Source of the DNA: Enoplosus armatus
Taxonomy: Eukaryota > Chordata > Actinopteri > Centrarchiformes > Enoplosidae
NCBI RefSeq assembly: GCF_043641665.1
Contig: NC_092199.1
Coordinates: 19,782,860-19,846,859, forward strand
Direction: 5' to 3'
DNA: 64,000 nt
The notes under the pieces were generated by a model that saw only the letters and a program-made list of their open reading frames with translations, made no database searches and was not told the DNA's origin. The position numbers were made by a program, and so were the translations under genes. Shown here piece by piece: positions 63,501 through 63,855 of the stretch (positions are counted from its first letter, which is position 1; each line of letters opens with the position of its first letter).

Positions 63501-63855
63501 CATACTTCTGGATGACCCTGGCTCCCTCTGCAGACTCCAGGCACCTGCAGAGAAGATGAAATTTTACAACCCATGCAAAGGTTATATCCAATATCTTTCC
63601 ACTGGCCAACACTCCTCTTTATGAGGCCTTTAAAACCGCTCACAGACCGATTAATTCACACTGAGGCCGCTGCAAATGCATGACCACACCGAAATTCATT
63701 TTGTTAATCTGCTCTGCTGGAGACAAGAGAGGAGGCTCACGGGTAGGAGAGGTGTCTGAATTTGGAGAAGGGGGTCTGGATGCGCTGCTGCAGCTCCTGG
63801 GCCCATCTCAACCCGCCAGCTACTGCTGGCATATTCTTATTCGCTGGAGTCCAAC
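339..63855 (-). CDS. dnah11: Axonemal dynein heavy chain, DNAH11-like, partial (45 internal exons)
   Basis: The gene encodes a motor heavy chain of the outer dynein arm in motile cilia, an ATPase that slides axonemal microtubules. Forty-five exons joined by GT/AG introns keep one open frame of about 2,487 codons. They run from the late stem through the linker, AAA1-AAA4 and into the stalk base. Walker A motifs are visible as GPAGTGKT (AAA1), GNAGTGKS (AAA2 and AAA3) and GVGGSGKQ (AAA4). DNAH11 is preferred over DNAH9/DNAH17 because of diagnostic stretches such as [35 protein letters not shown] and DAQVADEKF, which I recall as DNAH11-like. Roughly 600 N-terminal and 1,400 C-terminal residues are missing beyond the window edges. 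In mammals DNAH11 loss causes primary ciliary dyskinesia and laterality defects (known for the family). Paralogue choice is from memory, not from an alignment. Confidence 0.93.
845..1006 (-). CDS. dnah11: dnah11 exon e44 (AAA4 end)
   Basis: 54 whole codons: [20 protein letters not shown] and [20 protein letters not shown], ending FLQEVENVE|gtgaga. 'CFSPVG---R-R-RKFPA-VN-T-IDWF--WP--AL' closes AAA4. A (TG)n tract lies just upstream and a G-run about 35 bases downstream of the exon. Fragment residues 2356-2409. Confidence 0.97.
1007..3121 (-). other. Intron e43-e44
   Basis: 2,115 bp. Holds a (CA)n tract at 1014-1038 just upstream (sense) of e44, a T-run at 1594-1610 and a G-run at 2622-2636. 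No gene or recognised element. Confidence 0.7.
1014..1038. repeat. (CA)n microsatellite at the e44 acceptor
   Basis: Interrupted CA tract; on the sense strand (TG)n ends about 8 bases before the acceptor of e44. Confidence 0.9.
3122..3264 (-). CDS. dnah11: dnah11 exon e43 (AAA4)
   Basis: Reads [20 protein letters not shown] and [16 protein letters not shown]|gtgaag. 'LLASGEIPDLF' across e42/e43 is the conserved form; [16 protein letters not shown] favours DNAH11. Acceptor taattcaag. Fragment residues 2308-2355. Confidence 0.97.
3265..4258 (-). other. Intron e42-e43
   Basis: 994 bp of ordinary-looking sequence; no repeat or coding region recognised. Confidence 0.7.
4259..4382 (-). CDS. dnah11: dnah11 exon e42 (AAA4 Walker B region)
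   Basis: Reads [20 protein letters not shown] then [22 protein letters not shown] split before gtaaca. VLLMTDAQV occupies the Walker B position (Asp at about 2289), with the usual axonemal 'TD' in place of 'DE'. DLASL-IKAGVKN is DNAH11-like. Fragment residues 2267-2307. Confidence 0.97.
4383..4721 (-). other. Intron e41-e42
   Basis: 339 bp; nothing recognised beyond its splice sites. Confidence 0.7.
4722..4884 (-). CDS. dnah11: dnah11 exon e41 (AAA4 Walker A)
   Basis: Joins e40 through a split Ile codon after ccacactgtag and reads [20 protein letters not shown] then [16 protein letters not shown]; Lys at fragment residue about 2236. Ends YSIADLK|gtatga. AAA4 P-loop GVGGSGKQS is diagnostic of dynein. 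Fragment residues 2212-2266. Confidence 0.98.
4885..5742 (-). other. Intron e40-e41
   Basis: 858 bp. Its 5' end (sense) holds a G-run of 22 (5697-5718) starting 24 bases after the e40 donor. The 3' part (about 4915-5060) is strongly pyrimidine-rich on the sense strand. Nothing else recognised. Confidence 0.7.
5697..5718. repeat. 22-base C-run (G-run on sense strand) after the e40 donor
   Basis: Uninterrupted on the plus strand; begins 24 bases downstream of the e40 5' splice site in the transcript. Confidence 0.9.
5743..5939 (-). CDS. dnah11: dnah11 exon e40 (lead-in to AAA4)
   Basis: Reads [20 protein letters not shown] and GLGEARYM, then [20 protein letters not shown] and AH plus two bases before gtgggt. 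'YNE-N--M-LVLFEDA' is the conserved lead-in to AAA4. A (TG)n tract ends 16 bases before the acceptor and a 22-G run begins 24 bases after the donor. Fragment residues 2147-2211. Confidence 0.95.
5940..6868 (-). other. Intron e39-e40
   Basis: 929 bp with a (CA)n tract at 5954-5977, a T-run near 6230-6250 and G/C-runs near 6502 and 6700. No gene seen. Confidence 0.7.
5954..5977. repeat. (CA)12 microsatellite near the e40 acceptor
   Basis: On the sense strand (TG)n ends 14 bases before the e40 exon. Confidence 0.9.
6869..7030 (-). CDS. dnah11: dnah11 exon e39 (AAA3/AAA4 junction)
   Basis: 54 whole codons: [20 protein letters not shown], then [18 protein letters not shown], ending VKKFYE|gtgaga. 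HE--RVY-DKLV is universal; [10 protein letters not shown] in this exact form is what I associate with DNAH11. Acceptor ctctgcccag. Fragment residues 2093-2146. Confidence 0.97.
7361..7632. repeat. Short element with terminal inverted repeats (MITE-like)
   Basis: Left end 'gagtcccaaaaccctccct' and right end 'agggagtgatttcggacc' are imperfect inverse copies. The inside contains 'caatgcaacgtgttgcattt', and a similar piece recurs at 62,735-62,790. No ORF of note. Confidence 0.55.
7640..8530 (+). repeat. Fish dispersed repeat, long copy
   Basis: Begins at 'tatgctagcagctctttgag', passes through 'gctaacatgctcacaatgac', 'aaacacaaagtacagctgag' and repeated units of 'ggtggcgctacatgaaaa ... catcctctgggg', and ends near 'agagccacacagctagcaaa'. 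At least eight other pieces in this window match parts of it. No coding capacity seen; probably a non-autonomous element. Confidence 0.75.
9660..9702. repeat. C-run plus (CA)n
   Basis: About 13 C followed by CA repeats with one 'ta' break. Confidence 0.9.
10975..11050 (-). repeat. Fish dispersed repeat, reverse 5' fragment
   Basis: Contains 'catttagctcaaagtacagc' and 'agctgctagcttagct', the reversed start of the family. Confidence 0.55.
11824..12063 (-). CDS. dnah11: dnah11 exon e38 (AAA3)
   Basis: 80 whole codons: [20 protein letters not shown], then [20 protein letters not shown] and [11 protein letters not shown]|gtgaca. '[16 protein letters not shown]' closes AAA3 in all axonemal heavy chains. 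Acceptor ttctccacag. Fragment residues 2013-2092. Confidence 0.97.
12524..13430 (+). mobile_element. Decayed non-LTR retroelement relic
   Basis: Translations show [20 protein letters not shown] (12,630-12,690), like the RT palm region of LINEs, then [13 protein letters not shown] near 13,070-13,105, like the 'LGI-ID--L-FS-H' motif downstream of the RT domain. Frames are broken in several places. Could be a jockey- or Rex-type element. Confidence 0.6.
14434..14453. repeat. (GT)n at the e37 donor
   Basis: On the sense strand the donor gtacac continues into (CA)n. Confidence 0.9.
14456..14558 (-). CDS. dnah11: dnah11 exon e37 (AAA3)
   Basis: Reads [20 protein letters not shown] and [15 protein letters not shown]|gtacac. 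The YDRNKL start is one of the stretches that favours DNAH11 over DNAH9. The donor runs straight into a (CA)n tract. Fragment residues 1978-2012. Confidence 0.97.
14559..15269 (-). other. Intron e36-e37
   Basis: 711 bp with a CA-rich tract at 14563-14585 next to the e37 acceptor and another at 14643-14657. Nothing else recognised. Confidence 0.7.
15270..15435 (-). CDS. dnah11: dnah11 exon e36 (AAA3 Walker B)
   Basis: Reads [20 protein letters not shown] then [28 protein letters not shown] is the AAA3 Walker B motif, with the Asp pair at fragment residues about 1950-1951. Ends MDYNH plus two bases before gtgagg. A C-run of 16 (sense) lies 20 bases upstream of the acceptor ctccacag. Fragment residues 1923-1977. 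Confidence 0.97.
15436..16533 (-). other. Intron e35-e36
   Basis: 1.1 kb. Contains a G-run at 15456-15471 and a candidate inverted-repeat element at 15683-16346 with a hairpin at its right end. Confidence 0.7.
15683..16346. repeat. Candidate inverted-repeat element
   Basis: 'tgaggtgttccaatatgg' at the left (15683) matches the inverse at the right end (16323-16346), and a third copy at 16277-16299 forms a 70-bp hairpin with that right end. No clear target duplication. Confidence 0.5.
16534..16741 (-). CDS. dnah11: dnah11 exon e35 (AAA3 Walker A)
   Basis: Reads [20 protein letters not shown], then the P-loop [19 protein letters not shown] with Lys at fragment residue about 1889, ending YYTTSAMLQ plus one base before gtagga. 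AAA3 is a regulatory nucleotide site in dyneins (family knowledge). Fragment residues 1854-1922. Confidence 0.97.
16825..16930 (+). repeat. Fish repeat, third family, fragment
   Basis: 'taaggctgcaactaatgatt' followed by AT-rich remains, including two near-identical 'cttttttttataaa' units. Confidence 0.5.
17134..17334. repeat. 201-bp element with terminal inverted repeats (MITE-like)
   Basis: Left 'ttaaagctccattaatc' pairs with right 'gattagtgcagctttaaa' (one or two mismatches). No coding capacity. Confidence 0.55.
17423..17596 (-). CDS. dnah11: dnah11 exon e34 (AAA2/AAA3 junction)
   Basis: 58 whole codons: [20 protein letters not shown] and [19 protein letters not shown], ending DTPLQ|gtacaa. 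'[11 protein letters not shown]' is typical of the segment before AAA3. Acceptor gtgagtgcag. Fragment residues 1796-1853. Confidence 0.97.
17597..18452 (-). other. Intron e33-e34
   Basis: 856 bp; only a T-run at 17678-17689 stands out. No gene or element recognised. Confidence 0.7.
18453..18627 (-). CDS. dnah11: dnah11 exon e33 (AAA2)
   Basis: Reads [20 protein letters not shown] after tttgctcag, then [20 protein letters not shown], ending QDQ|gtactg. 'WAFGG' is the conserved marker of this position. Fragment residues 1737-1795. Confidence 0.97.
18628..19119 (-). other. Intron e32-e33
   Basis: 492 bp; nothing recognised. Confidence 0.7.
19120..19267 (-). CDS. dnah11: dnah11 exon e32 (AAA2)
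   Basis: Reads [20 protein letters not shown] after gtttttctttcag and ends SCLDALRS plus two bases before gtaact. Fragment residues 1688-1736. Confidence 0.97.
19268..19977 (-). other. Intron e31-e32
   Basis: 710 bp, including a truncated copy of the fish dispersed repeat at 19690-19870. Nothing else. Confidence 0.7.
19690..19870 (+). repeat. Fish dispersed repeat, truncated copy
   Basis: Shares 'catgctagc-gctctg', 'gtttaccatcttggtttagc' and 'acacaaagtacagctgaggc' with the 7640-8530 copy. Confidence 0.7.
19978..20086 (-). CDS. dnah11: dnah11 exon e31 (AAA2)
   Basis: Reads [20 protein letters not shown] and [16 protein letters not shown] plus one base before gtagtc. [11 protein letters not shown] and [10 protein letters not shown] are near-invariant AAA2 sequences. 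Acceptor tctgttag. Fragment residues 1652-1687. Confidence 0.98.
20223..20245. repeat. (CA)n microsatellite
   Basis: Pure CA tract within the e30-e31 intron. Confidence 0.9.
20418..20437. repeat. (CA)n near the e30 donor
   Basis: CA tract whose sense copy (TG)n starts about 15 bases after the e30 5' splice site. Confidence 0.9.
20453..20580 (-). CDS. dnah11: dnah11 exon e30 (AAA2 Walker B)
   Basis: Separated from e29 by only 83 bp. Reads [20 protein letters not shown] then [20 protein letters not shown], ending DNK|gtgtga. VLDGDID is the AAA2 Walker B region, with Asp at fragment residues about 1632 and 1634. Fragment residues 1609-1651. Confidence 0.97.
20664..20874 (-). CDS. dnah11: dnah11 exon e29 (AAA2 Walker A)
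   Basis: Reads [20 protein letters not shown] and [11 protein letters not shown]; the Lys of GNAGTGKS is at fragment residue about 1562. It ends [10 protein letters not shown] plus one base before gtgatt. The acceptor gtgttag sits on a (TG)n tract. AAA2 in dyneins binds ATP structurally. Fragment residues 1539-1608. Confidence 0.97.
21376..21407 (+). repeat. Left terminal inverted repeat of the Tc1 element
   Basis: 32 bp that match the right end (22957-22988) perfectly in reverse complement. Confidence 0.95.
21723..22734 (+). pseudogene. Tc1-type transposase pseudogene
   Basis: Starts [20 protein letters not shown] with a helix-turn-helix ([16 protein letters not shown]) and a basic GRPG-like stretch (RPGCPQKT). 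The frame breaks near 22,003, continues in another frame through WTDETK (first catalytic Asp), breaks again near 22,355 where a segment seems deleted, resumes with MDNDPKHT (second Asp), and breaks a third time near 22,545 just after PDLNPIEH (the Glu). There are 34 residues between second Asp and Glu, so DD34E. It ends at a stop after FSTKY. Three lesions mean no active protein from this copy. Confidence 0.92.
22957..22988 (-). repeat. Right terminal inverted repeat of the Tc1 element
   Basis: Perfect 32-bp inverse of 21376-21407, followed by TA inside a short (TA)n run. Confidence 0.95.
23480..23757 (+). mobile_element. LINE-type 3' tail
   Basis: After an (AT)n/T-run (23,511-23,596) comes 'ttgtaaatgtgtgtattttt' and then the segment 23,695-23,757 ending 'gggatcaataaagtatttctg', a 3' tail I know from many fish retroelement copies. 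The coding part is absent. Confidence 0.6.
23511..23596. repeat. (AT)n with T-run
   Basis: Interrupted AT/ATAC tract followed by 16 T. Confidence 0.9.
24761..24786. repeat. (GT)13 microsatellite
   Basis: Pure GT tract, mid-intron. Confidence 0.9.
25143..25430 (-). CDS. dnah11: dnah11 exon e28 (AAA1/AAA2 junction)
   Basis: The largest exon here (288 nt, 96 codons). It reads [40 protein letters not shown] and [16 protein letters not shown], ending AEDNFVLK|gtatgg. '[13 protein letters not shown]' closes AAA1 and 'LF-G--DLFP' starts the AAA2 lead-in. Fragment residues 1443-1538. Confidence 0.98.
25800..26260 (-). repeat. Fish dispersed repeat, near-complete reverse copy
   Basis: Read on the minus strand it runs 'gctaaatgctaacatg', 'cacaaagtacagcgtagact', 'ggtatctggtcaaaact' and ends with the 'ccatccaatagctgtcgaga' block. 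Opposite orientation to 29075-29290. Confidence 0.75.
26821..26844. repeat. (CA)12 microsatellite
   Basis: Pure CA tract, mid-intron. Confidence 0.9.
27657..27795 (-). CDS. dnah11: dnah11 exon e27 (AAA1 C-terminal part)
   Basis: Reads [20 protein letters not shown] after tttcccccgcag and ends CKELLSKQ|gtgcta. '[10 protein letters not shown]' across the e26/e27 joint is the expected sequence. Fragment residues 1396-1442. Confidence 0.97.
27796..28819 (-). other. Intron e26-e27
   Basis: 1.0 kb with a C-run at 28422-28434; no recognised element. Confidence 0.7.
28820..28977 (-). CDS. dnah11: dnah11 exon e26 (AAA1 sensor region)
   Basis: Reads [20 protein letters not shown] after tatgtgcag, then [20 protein letters not shown] and ends KALF plus two bases before gtaggt. 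[10 protein letters not shown] is the AAA1 sensor-1 region, nearly invariant in dyneins. Fragment residues 1344-1395. Confidence 0.98.
29075..29290 (+). repeat. Fish dispersed repeat, 5' block
   Basis: From 'ccatgctagcagctctgaga' to 'acacaaagtacagctgagga'. The matching 3' block follows at 29770-30045 after about 480 bp of other sequence. Confidence 0.75.
29770..30045 (+). repeat. Fish dispersed repeat, 3' block
   Basis: Repeated units 'ggaaacatgaatgtctgtac' and 'ggggaccatgaacgtctgca', closing with 'gagccacgtggctaaaaatg'. Likely the same insertion as 29075-29290. Confidence 0.7.
30537..30558. repeat. G-run with one A
   Basis: Nearly pure G tract on the plus strand. Confidence 0.9.
31640..32090 (-). 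repeat. Fish repeat, second family, copy 1
   Basis: On the minus strand: 'ggagcatttagcagctaaag', 'gagagtgaatattggaggtg', 'aaaactccaaatgaatgctg'. The plus-strand end is 'cagtgccgctttaaag'. Matches 61900-62160. Confidence 0.65.
32827..32855. repeat. (TG)14 microsatellite
   Basis: Pure TG tract, mid-intron. Confidence 0.9.
33546..33650 (-). CDS. dnah11: dnah11 exon e25 (AAA1 Walker B)
   Basis: 35 whole codons: [20 protein letters not shown] through [11 protein letters not shown]|gtaaga. The CFDEFNR stretch is the AAA1 Walker B motif, with the Asp-Glu pair at fragment residues about 1327-1328. Acceptor gtgtccaccag. Confidence 0.98.
33651..34661 (-). other. Intron e24-e25
   Basis: 1.0 kb with a short (GT)n near 34112-34130; no element recognised. 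Confidence 0.7.
34662..34818 (-). CDS. dnah11: dnah11 exon e24 (AAA1 Walker A)
   Basis: Carries the main ATP-binding P-loop [19 protein letters not shown], with the catalytic Lys at fragment residue about 1281, then [11 protein letters not shown]|gtgagc. AAA1 is the site whose ATP hydrolysis powers the stroke in all dyneins. Acceptor atatttag, with an arginine codon split from e23. Fragment residues 1256-1308. Confidence 0.98.
35035..35140 (+). repeat. SINE-like fragment with tRNA-like start
   Basis: 'gctcaggggttagcattgtc' resembles the A-box side, and 'ggtgcagttcctggttcctg' the decayed B-box side, of a common fish tRNA-like repeat. Too decayed to be a tRNA gene. Confidence 0.45.
35336..35631. 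repeat. 296-bp element with terminal inverted repeats (MITE-like)
   Basis: Left 'ctaaagcaatagttcatttt' is the inverse of right 'aaaatggtgaactattcctt' plus 'taaag', allowing a few changes. The same left end type appears at 57,126-57,150. Confidence 0.6.
37227..37260. repeat. (TG)17 microsatellite
   Basis: Pure TG tract within the longest intron. Confidence 0.9.
37745..37960 (+). repeat. Fish dispersed repeat, middle part
   Basis: Starts 'cagctgaggctaatgggaat', includes 'gcaggtatttggtcacaaac' and 'cacgaacgtccgtacaaagt'. Confidence 0.65.
38040..38870 (+). mobile_element. Decayed L2-like non-LTR retrotransposon 3' part
   Basis: Broken-frame reading gives pieces typical of the reverse transcriptase tail of L2/Rex-Babar-like LINEs: [19 protein letters not shown] near 38250-38305 and [17 protein letters not shown] near 38500-38550. 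A 3' end with 'gtatttgacaataaaatgtgacctgg' style tail follows. Many stops and frameshifts. Class is fairly sure, family name is not. Confidence 0.75.
40390..40830 (-). repeat. Dispersed repeat, arm A of an inverted pair
   Basis: On the minus strand it reads 'gttggttgaaaacatgactg', 'gtctccagctgacttg', 'gtcttaaatatgcacttgat', 'gaaacagcattgttcttgta', matching 48050-48500 on the plus strand with about the same order and spacing. Confidence 0.7.
40560..40573. repeat. G-run inside inverted-repeat arm A
   Basis: 14 G; arm B at 48,050-48,500 lacks it. Confidence 0.85.
40901..41061 (-). CDS. dnah11: dnah11 exon e23 (entry to AAA1)
   Basis: Reads [20 protein letters not shown] after cattcttcag, then [17 protein letters not shown] plus two bases before gtatgc. 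'[15 protein letters not shown]' is the universal lead-in to AAA1. A 6.1-kb intron, the longest seen, follows. Fragment residues 1203-1255. Confidence 0.97.
41260..41270. repeat. 11-base C-run (sense G-run) after the e22 donor
   Basis: Begins 5 bases after the e22 5' splice site on the sense strand. Confidence 0.9.
41276..41515 (-). CDS. dnah11: dnah11 exon e22 (linker to AAA1)
   Basis: 80 whole codons after ctctgactcag: [20 protein letters not shown], then [20 protein letters not shown], ending MIAQK|gtgatgg. 'Q--WT--V' and 'K---L-T-DVHARD' precede AAA1 in every axonemal heavy chain. The donor is followed by 11 G. Fragment residues 1123-1202. Confidence 0.96.
41516..44096 (-). other. Intron e21-e22
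   Basis: 2.6 kb with a SINE-like 3' tail at about 42744-43000. Nothing else recognised. Confidence 0.7.
42744..43000 (+). repeat. SINE-like 3' tail
   Basis: Ends 'cttgtaaagcgctttgtagc' and 'aagcgctacatgagtgccgt', a decayed form of the '-aaagcgctttg...aaagcgctatataaat-' tail seen in many fish repeats. Confidence 0.5.
44097..44222 (-). CDS. dnah11: dnah11 exon e21 (linker)
   Basis: 42 whole codons: [20 protein letters not shown] to FDYPAQ|gtaagc. The acceptor taag sits directly on a (TG)n tract, which itself follows two T-runs, so the exon has no ordinary polypyrimidine tract next to it. Fragment residues 1081-1122. Confidence 0.95.
44223..44730 (-). other. Intron e20-e21
   Basis: 508 bp. 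The composite (CA)n/A-run tract 44224-44280 forms its 3' end on the sense strand. An exact octamer atgcaaat lies at 44406-44413. Confidence 0.7.
44224..44280. repeat. (CA)n plus A-runs at the e21 acceptor
   Basis: Sense strand: two T-runs, then (TG)n, then taag directly before e21. Confidence 0.9.
44731..44883 (-). CDS. dnah11: dnah11 exon e20 (linker)
   Basis: 51 whole codons after ttcgctcag: [20 protein letters not shown], continuing [20 protein letters not shown]|gtaaaa. 'HL-KLFDN---' followed by 'GMYSKE-E-V-F' is standard linker sequence. Fragment residues 1030-1080. Confidence 0.96.
44884..45380 (-). other. Intron e19-e20
   Basis: 497 bp; nothing recognised. Confidence 0.7.
45381..45507 (-). 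CDS. dnah11: dnah11 exon e19 (linker)
   Basis: Reads [20 protein letters not shown] after tttctctacag, then [20 protein letters not shown], ending PHQ|gtggct. 'FPRF-F-S--DLL-ILS-G' is a defining linker motif in all dynein heavy chains. A (TG)n tract lies 24 bases upstream of the exon. Fragment residues 987-1029. Confidence 0.96.
45531..45577. repeat. (GT)23 microsatellite near the e19 acceptor
   Basis: Longest pure dinucleotide tract in the window; begins 24 bases upstream (sense side) of e19. Confidence 0.9.
45659..45789 (-). CDS. dnah11: dnah11 exon e18 (linker)
   Basis: Starts [20 protein letters not shown] after tcctctgcag and ends LEDIQS plus two bases before gtgaga. 'RF--ID--FKEL' is conserved in linkers. 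Fragment residues 944-986. Confidence 0.95.
46082..46359 (-). CDS. dnah11: dnah11 exon e17 (linker)
   Basis: Large 278-nt exon after tcccatccag. It holds LETLEDNQ-type sequence ([20 protein letters not shown]), [20 protein letters not shown] and [20 protein letters not shown], the most conserved linker block in dyneins. Donor GAG|gttaca has T at +3. Fragment residues 851-943. Confidence 0.96.
46454..46465. repeat. 12-base C-run (sense G-run) after the e16 donor
   Basis: Begins 9 bases after the e16 5' splice site on the sense strand. Confidence 0.9.
46475..46607 (-). CDS. dnah11: dnah11 exon e16 (linker)
   Basis: Reads [20 protein letters not shown] after cctatgagcag and ends LNTTWT plus one base before gtacagg. 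A run of 12 G (sense strand) follows the donor within 20 bases. Fragment residues 807-850. Confidence 0.95.
46608..47476 (-). other. Intron e15-e16
   Basis: 869 bp, AT-rich in its middle; no recognised element. Confidence 0.7.
47477..47632 (-). CDS. dnah11: dnah11 exon e15 (linker)
   Basis: 52 whole codons after tctccgatag: [18 protein letters not shown], then [20 protein letters not shown], ending DQ. The 'RHW-QLM--T' motif is a linker signature. The donor CAG|gtttcc is weak. The alternative acceptor cag four codon-bases later fails in frame. Fragment residues 755-806. Confidence 0.92.
47633..48752 (-). other. Intron e14-e15
   Basis: 1.1 kb. About 48050-48500 is the second arm of the inverted repeat pair shared with 40390-40830. 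Confidence 0.7.
48050..48500 (+). repeat. Dispersed repeat, arm B of an inverted pair
   Basis: 'gttggctgaaaacagctgat', 'gcttccagctgacttg', 'gtcttaaatatggacttgac', 'gaaacagcattgttcttgtt' line up with the reverse complement of 40390-40830. Family not recognised. Confidence 0.7.
48753..48912 (-). CDS. dnah11: dnah11 exon e14 (linker start)
   Basis: Acceptor chosen as catctccgag|gcgtgagg, giving [14 protein letters not shown]; the nearby gtgag|gtgggc acceptor would create a stop. It continues [17 protein letters not shown] and ends ALDKE|gtgaag. The 'LK-LWD--' and 'W--T-W--I' pattern marks the start of the linker (DHC_N2-type) domain. Fragment residues 701-754. Confidence 0.93.
49049..49192 (-). 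CDS. dnah11: dnah11 exon e13 (stem)
   Basis: Reads [20 protein letters not shown] after ctcgtccag and ends YKQLRQC plus two bases before gtaaag. Corresponds to the segment just before the linker domain. Fragment residues 653-700. Confidence 0.94.
49193..50480 (-). other. Intron e12-e13
   Basis: 1.3 kb, with a short AT dinucleotide run near 50243-50258; nothing else recognised. Confidence 0.7.
50481..50647 (-). CDS. dnah11: dnah11 exon e12 (stem)
   Basis: Starts [20 protein letters not shown] after ctatctgcag and ends YFRNKGPL plus two bases before gtagaa. The 'LPEKW' entry is conserved. Fragment residues 598-652. Confidence 0.95.
50875..51097 (-). CDS. dnah11: dnah11 exon e11 (stem)
   Basis: Completes a Ser codon after tgtccccag and reads [20 protein letters not shown], then [20 protein letters not shown], ending VVYKQLE|gtaagg at phase 0. 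'MGHL--VKERQ--TD-MFEPL' is a hallmark of the stem-linker region of axonemal heavy chains. Fragment residues 523-597. Confidence 0.95.
51098..52185 (-). other. Intron e10-e11
   Basis: 1.1 kb. The part 51,700-52,140 has the 'gctaac/ctagtcagcc' style of fish dispersed repeats but I could not place it in a family. Confidence 0.6.
52186..52347 (-). CDS. dnah11: dnah11 exon e10 (stem)
   Basis: Acceptor acaccctag; reads [20 protein letters not shown] and ends LIDHVTN plus two bases before gtgaag. The VFHGW motif and the 'KW-FMFK-HL--HVTN' block are strongly conserved in beta-type heavy chains. Fragment residues 469-522. Confidence 0.94.
52567..52832 (-). CDS. dnah11: dnah11 exon e9 (stem)
   Basis: Starts [20 protein letters not shown] after ctcccctcag and carries [20 protein letters not shown]. 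It ends NNFKEQVDG with two bases of the last codon before gtgggt. An earlier gtggac site (after KEQ) was rejected because it would put a stop at the start of e10. Fragment residues 381-468. Confidence 0.9.
52962..53158 (-). CDS. dnah11: dnah11 exon e8 (stem)
   Basis: Joins e7 through a split GAC codon after acceptor tttggtccag. It encodes [20 protein letters not shown] and [20 protein letters not shown], ending HYQ|gtactg at phase 0. Fragment residues 315-380. Confidence 0.94.
53159..54594 (-). other. Intron e7-e8
   Basis: 1.4 kb. Holds a reverse fragment of the fish dispersed repeat (53475-53560) and an unexplained open reading stretch on the plus strand (54252-54473). Confidence 0.7.
53475..53560 (-). 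repeat. Fish dispersed repeat, reverse fragment
   Basis: On the minus strand: 'tttgccatgttcgccatctt' then 'gcgtgttagctcgctaatgt'. Opposite in orientation to the copy at 55850-56060. Confidence 0.7.
54595..54730 (-). CDS. dnah11: dnah11 exon e7 (stem)
   Basis: Reads [20 protein letters not shown] after acceptor atcttag and ends SFLDNT plus one base before gtagga. The 'W--YV-YID--V--G-' pattern is typical of the stem. Fragment residues 270-314. Confidence 0.93.
54924..55165 (-). CDS. dnah11: dnah11 exon e6 (stem)
   Basis: 242-nt exon after ccctctag. It reads [20 protein letters not shown], then a charged helical stretch ([33 protein letters not shown]), and ends HFLLK|gtggtt at phase 0. The segment is predicted alpha-helical like the rest of the stem. 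Fragment residues 189-269. Confidence 0.93.
55850..56060 (+). repeat. Fish dispersed repeat, copy
   Basis: 'cgttcaccatattagtttag', 'gttagcgtgctaacatttgc', then 'ttgacctgatgacagtgcta' and 'ttcatggcagtccatccagt'. Confidence 0.7.
57130..57910. repeat. Fish repeat sharing an end with 35336-35631
   Basis: Starts 'agtaatagttcagcattttg', contains the common fish block 'aggctggggacagggggaaa' with 'cagctagcctggttctcc', and ends 'gggttgacagaccctttaac'. Might be two nested elements; 57,350-57,760 is not recognised. Confidence 0.5.
57979..58087 (-). CDS. dnah11: dnah11 exon e5 (stem)
   Basis: Starts [17 protein letters not shown] after ctggctgcag and ends LNWNSQ plus one base before gtcagg. It matches the 'ELPL--G-L--ID--L--AE--L-W' stem helix of this family. 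Fragment residues 153-188. Confidence 0.93.
58555..58580. repeat. (CA)13 microsatellite
   Basis: Pure CA tract, mid-intron. Confidence 0.9.
58970..59050 (+). repeat. Fish dispersed repeat, small fragment
   Basis: 'catcttctggggacaatgaa' and 'ggtagtccatccaatagtta' match the 3' units of the family. Confidence 0.6.
59380..59526 (-). CDS. dnah11: dnah11 exon e4 (stem)
   Basis: 49 whole codons after acceptor cttcctag, reading [17 protein letters not shown] and ending TVGRYNK. The LREVKYL block is a strong stem signature. The donor AAG|gttggc is weak (T at +3). Fragment residues 104-152. Confidence 0.93.
59527..60070 (-). other. Intron e3-e4
   Basis: 544 bp; nothing recognised. Confidence 0.7.
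60071..60197 (-). CDS. dnah11: dnah11 exon e3 (stem)
   Basis: Acceptor ttggtgttccag; reads [15 protein letters not shown] and ends ISVNFSPQ at codon phase 0. The donor CAG|gttttta is unusually weak (T at +3 and +4), but e4 follows in phase and in family order. Fragment residues 61-103. Confidence 0.9.
61250..61500 (+). repeat. Fish repeat, third family ('gctgcaac-aacgat')
   Basis: 'atggctgcaacaaacgataa', later 'tctaattaactgattaattc'. I know this pattern as a very frequent fish interspersed repeat; a shorter decayed piece is at 16825-16930. Confidence 0.6.
61900..62160 (+). repeat. Fish repeat, second family, copy 2
   Basis: 'ggagcatttagcagctaacg', 'agagagtgaacattggactt', 'cgactccaaatgaatattat'. 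Same order as the minus strand of 31640-32090. Confidence 0.65.
62345..62640 (+). repeat. Fish repeat, fourth family ('cagttgccagtttatt')
   Basis: 'ctcagttgccagtttattgt', 'aatgcagtctaatacagcag' and 'gcctaccctcattgatataa' in order; a pattern I know from many fish introns. Confidence 0.6.
63476..63544 (-). CDS. dnah11: dnah11 exon e2 (stem)
   Basis: Short 69-nt exon after acceptor ttctctgcag. It encodes [20 protein letters not shown] and ends LLD plus two bases before gtgtgtg. The phase joins e1 and e3 exactly. Fragment residues 38-60. Confidence 0.9.
63741..63855 (-). CDS. dnah11: dnah11 exon e1 (stem)
   Basis: First exon seen in the window; earlier ones lie beyond the right edge. It enters with two bases of a split codon after a cctcag acceptor and reads [17 protein letters not shown], the stem motif 'P-VAG-L-W' shared by axonemal heavy chains. 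It ends P|gtgagc with two bases of a codon. Fragment residues 1-37. Confidence 0.9.
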
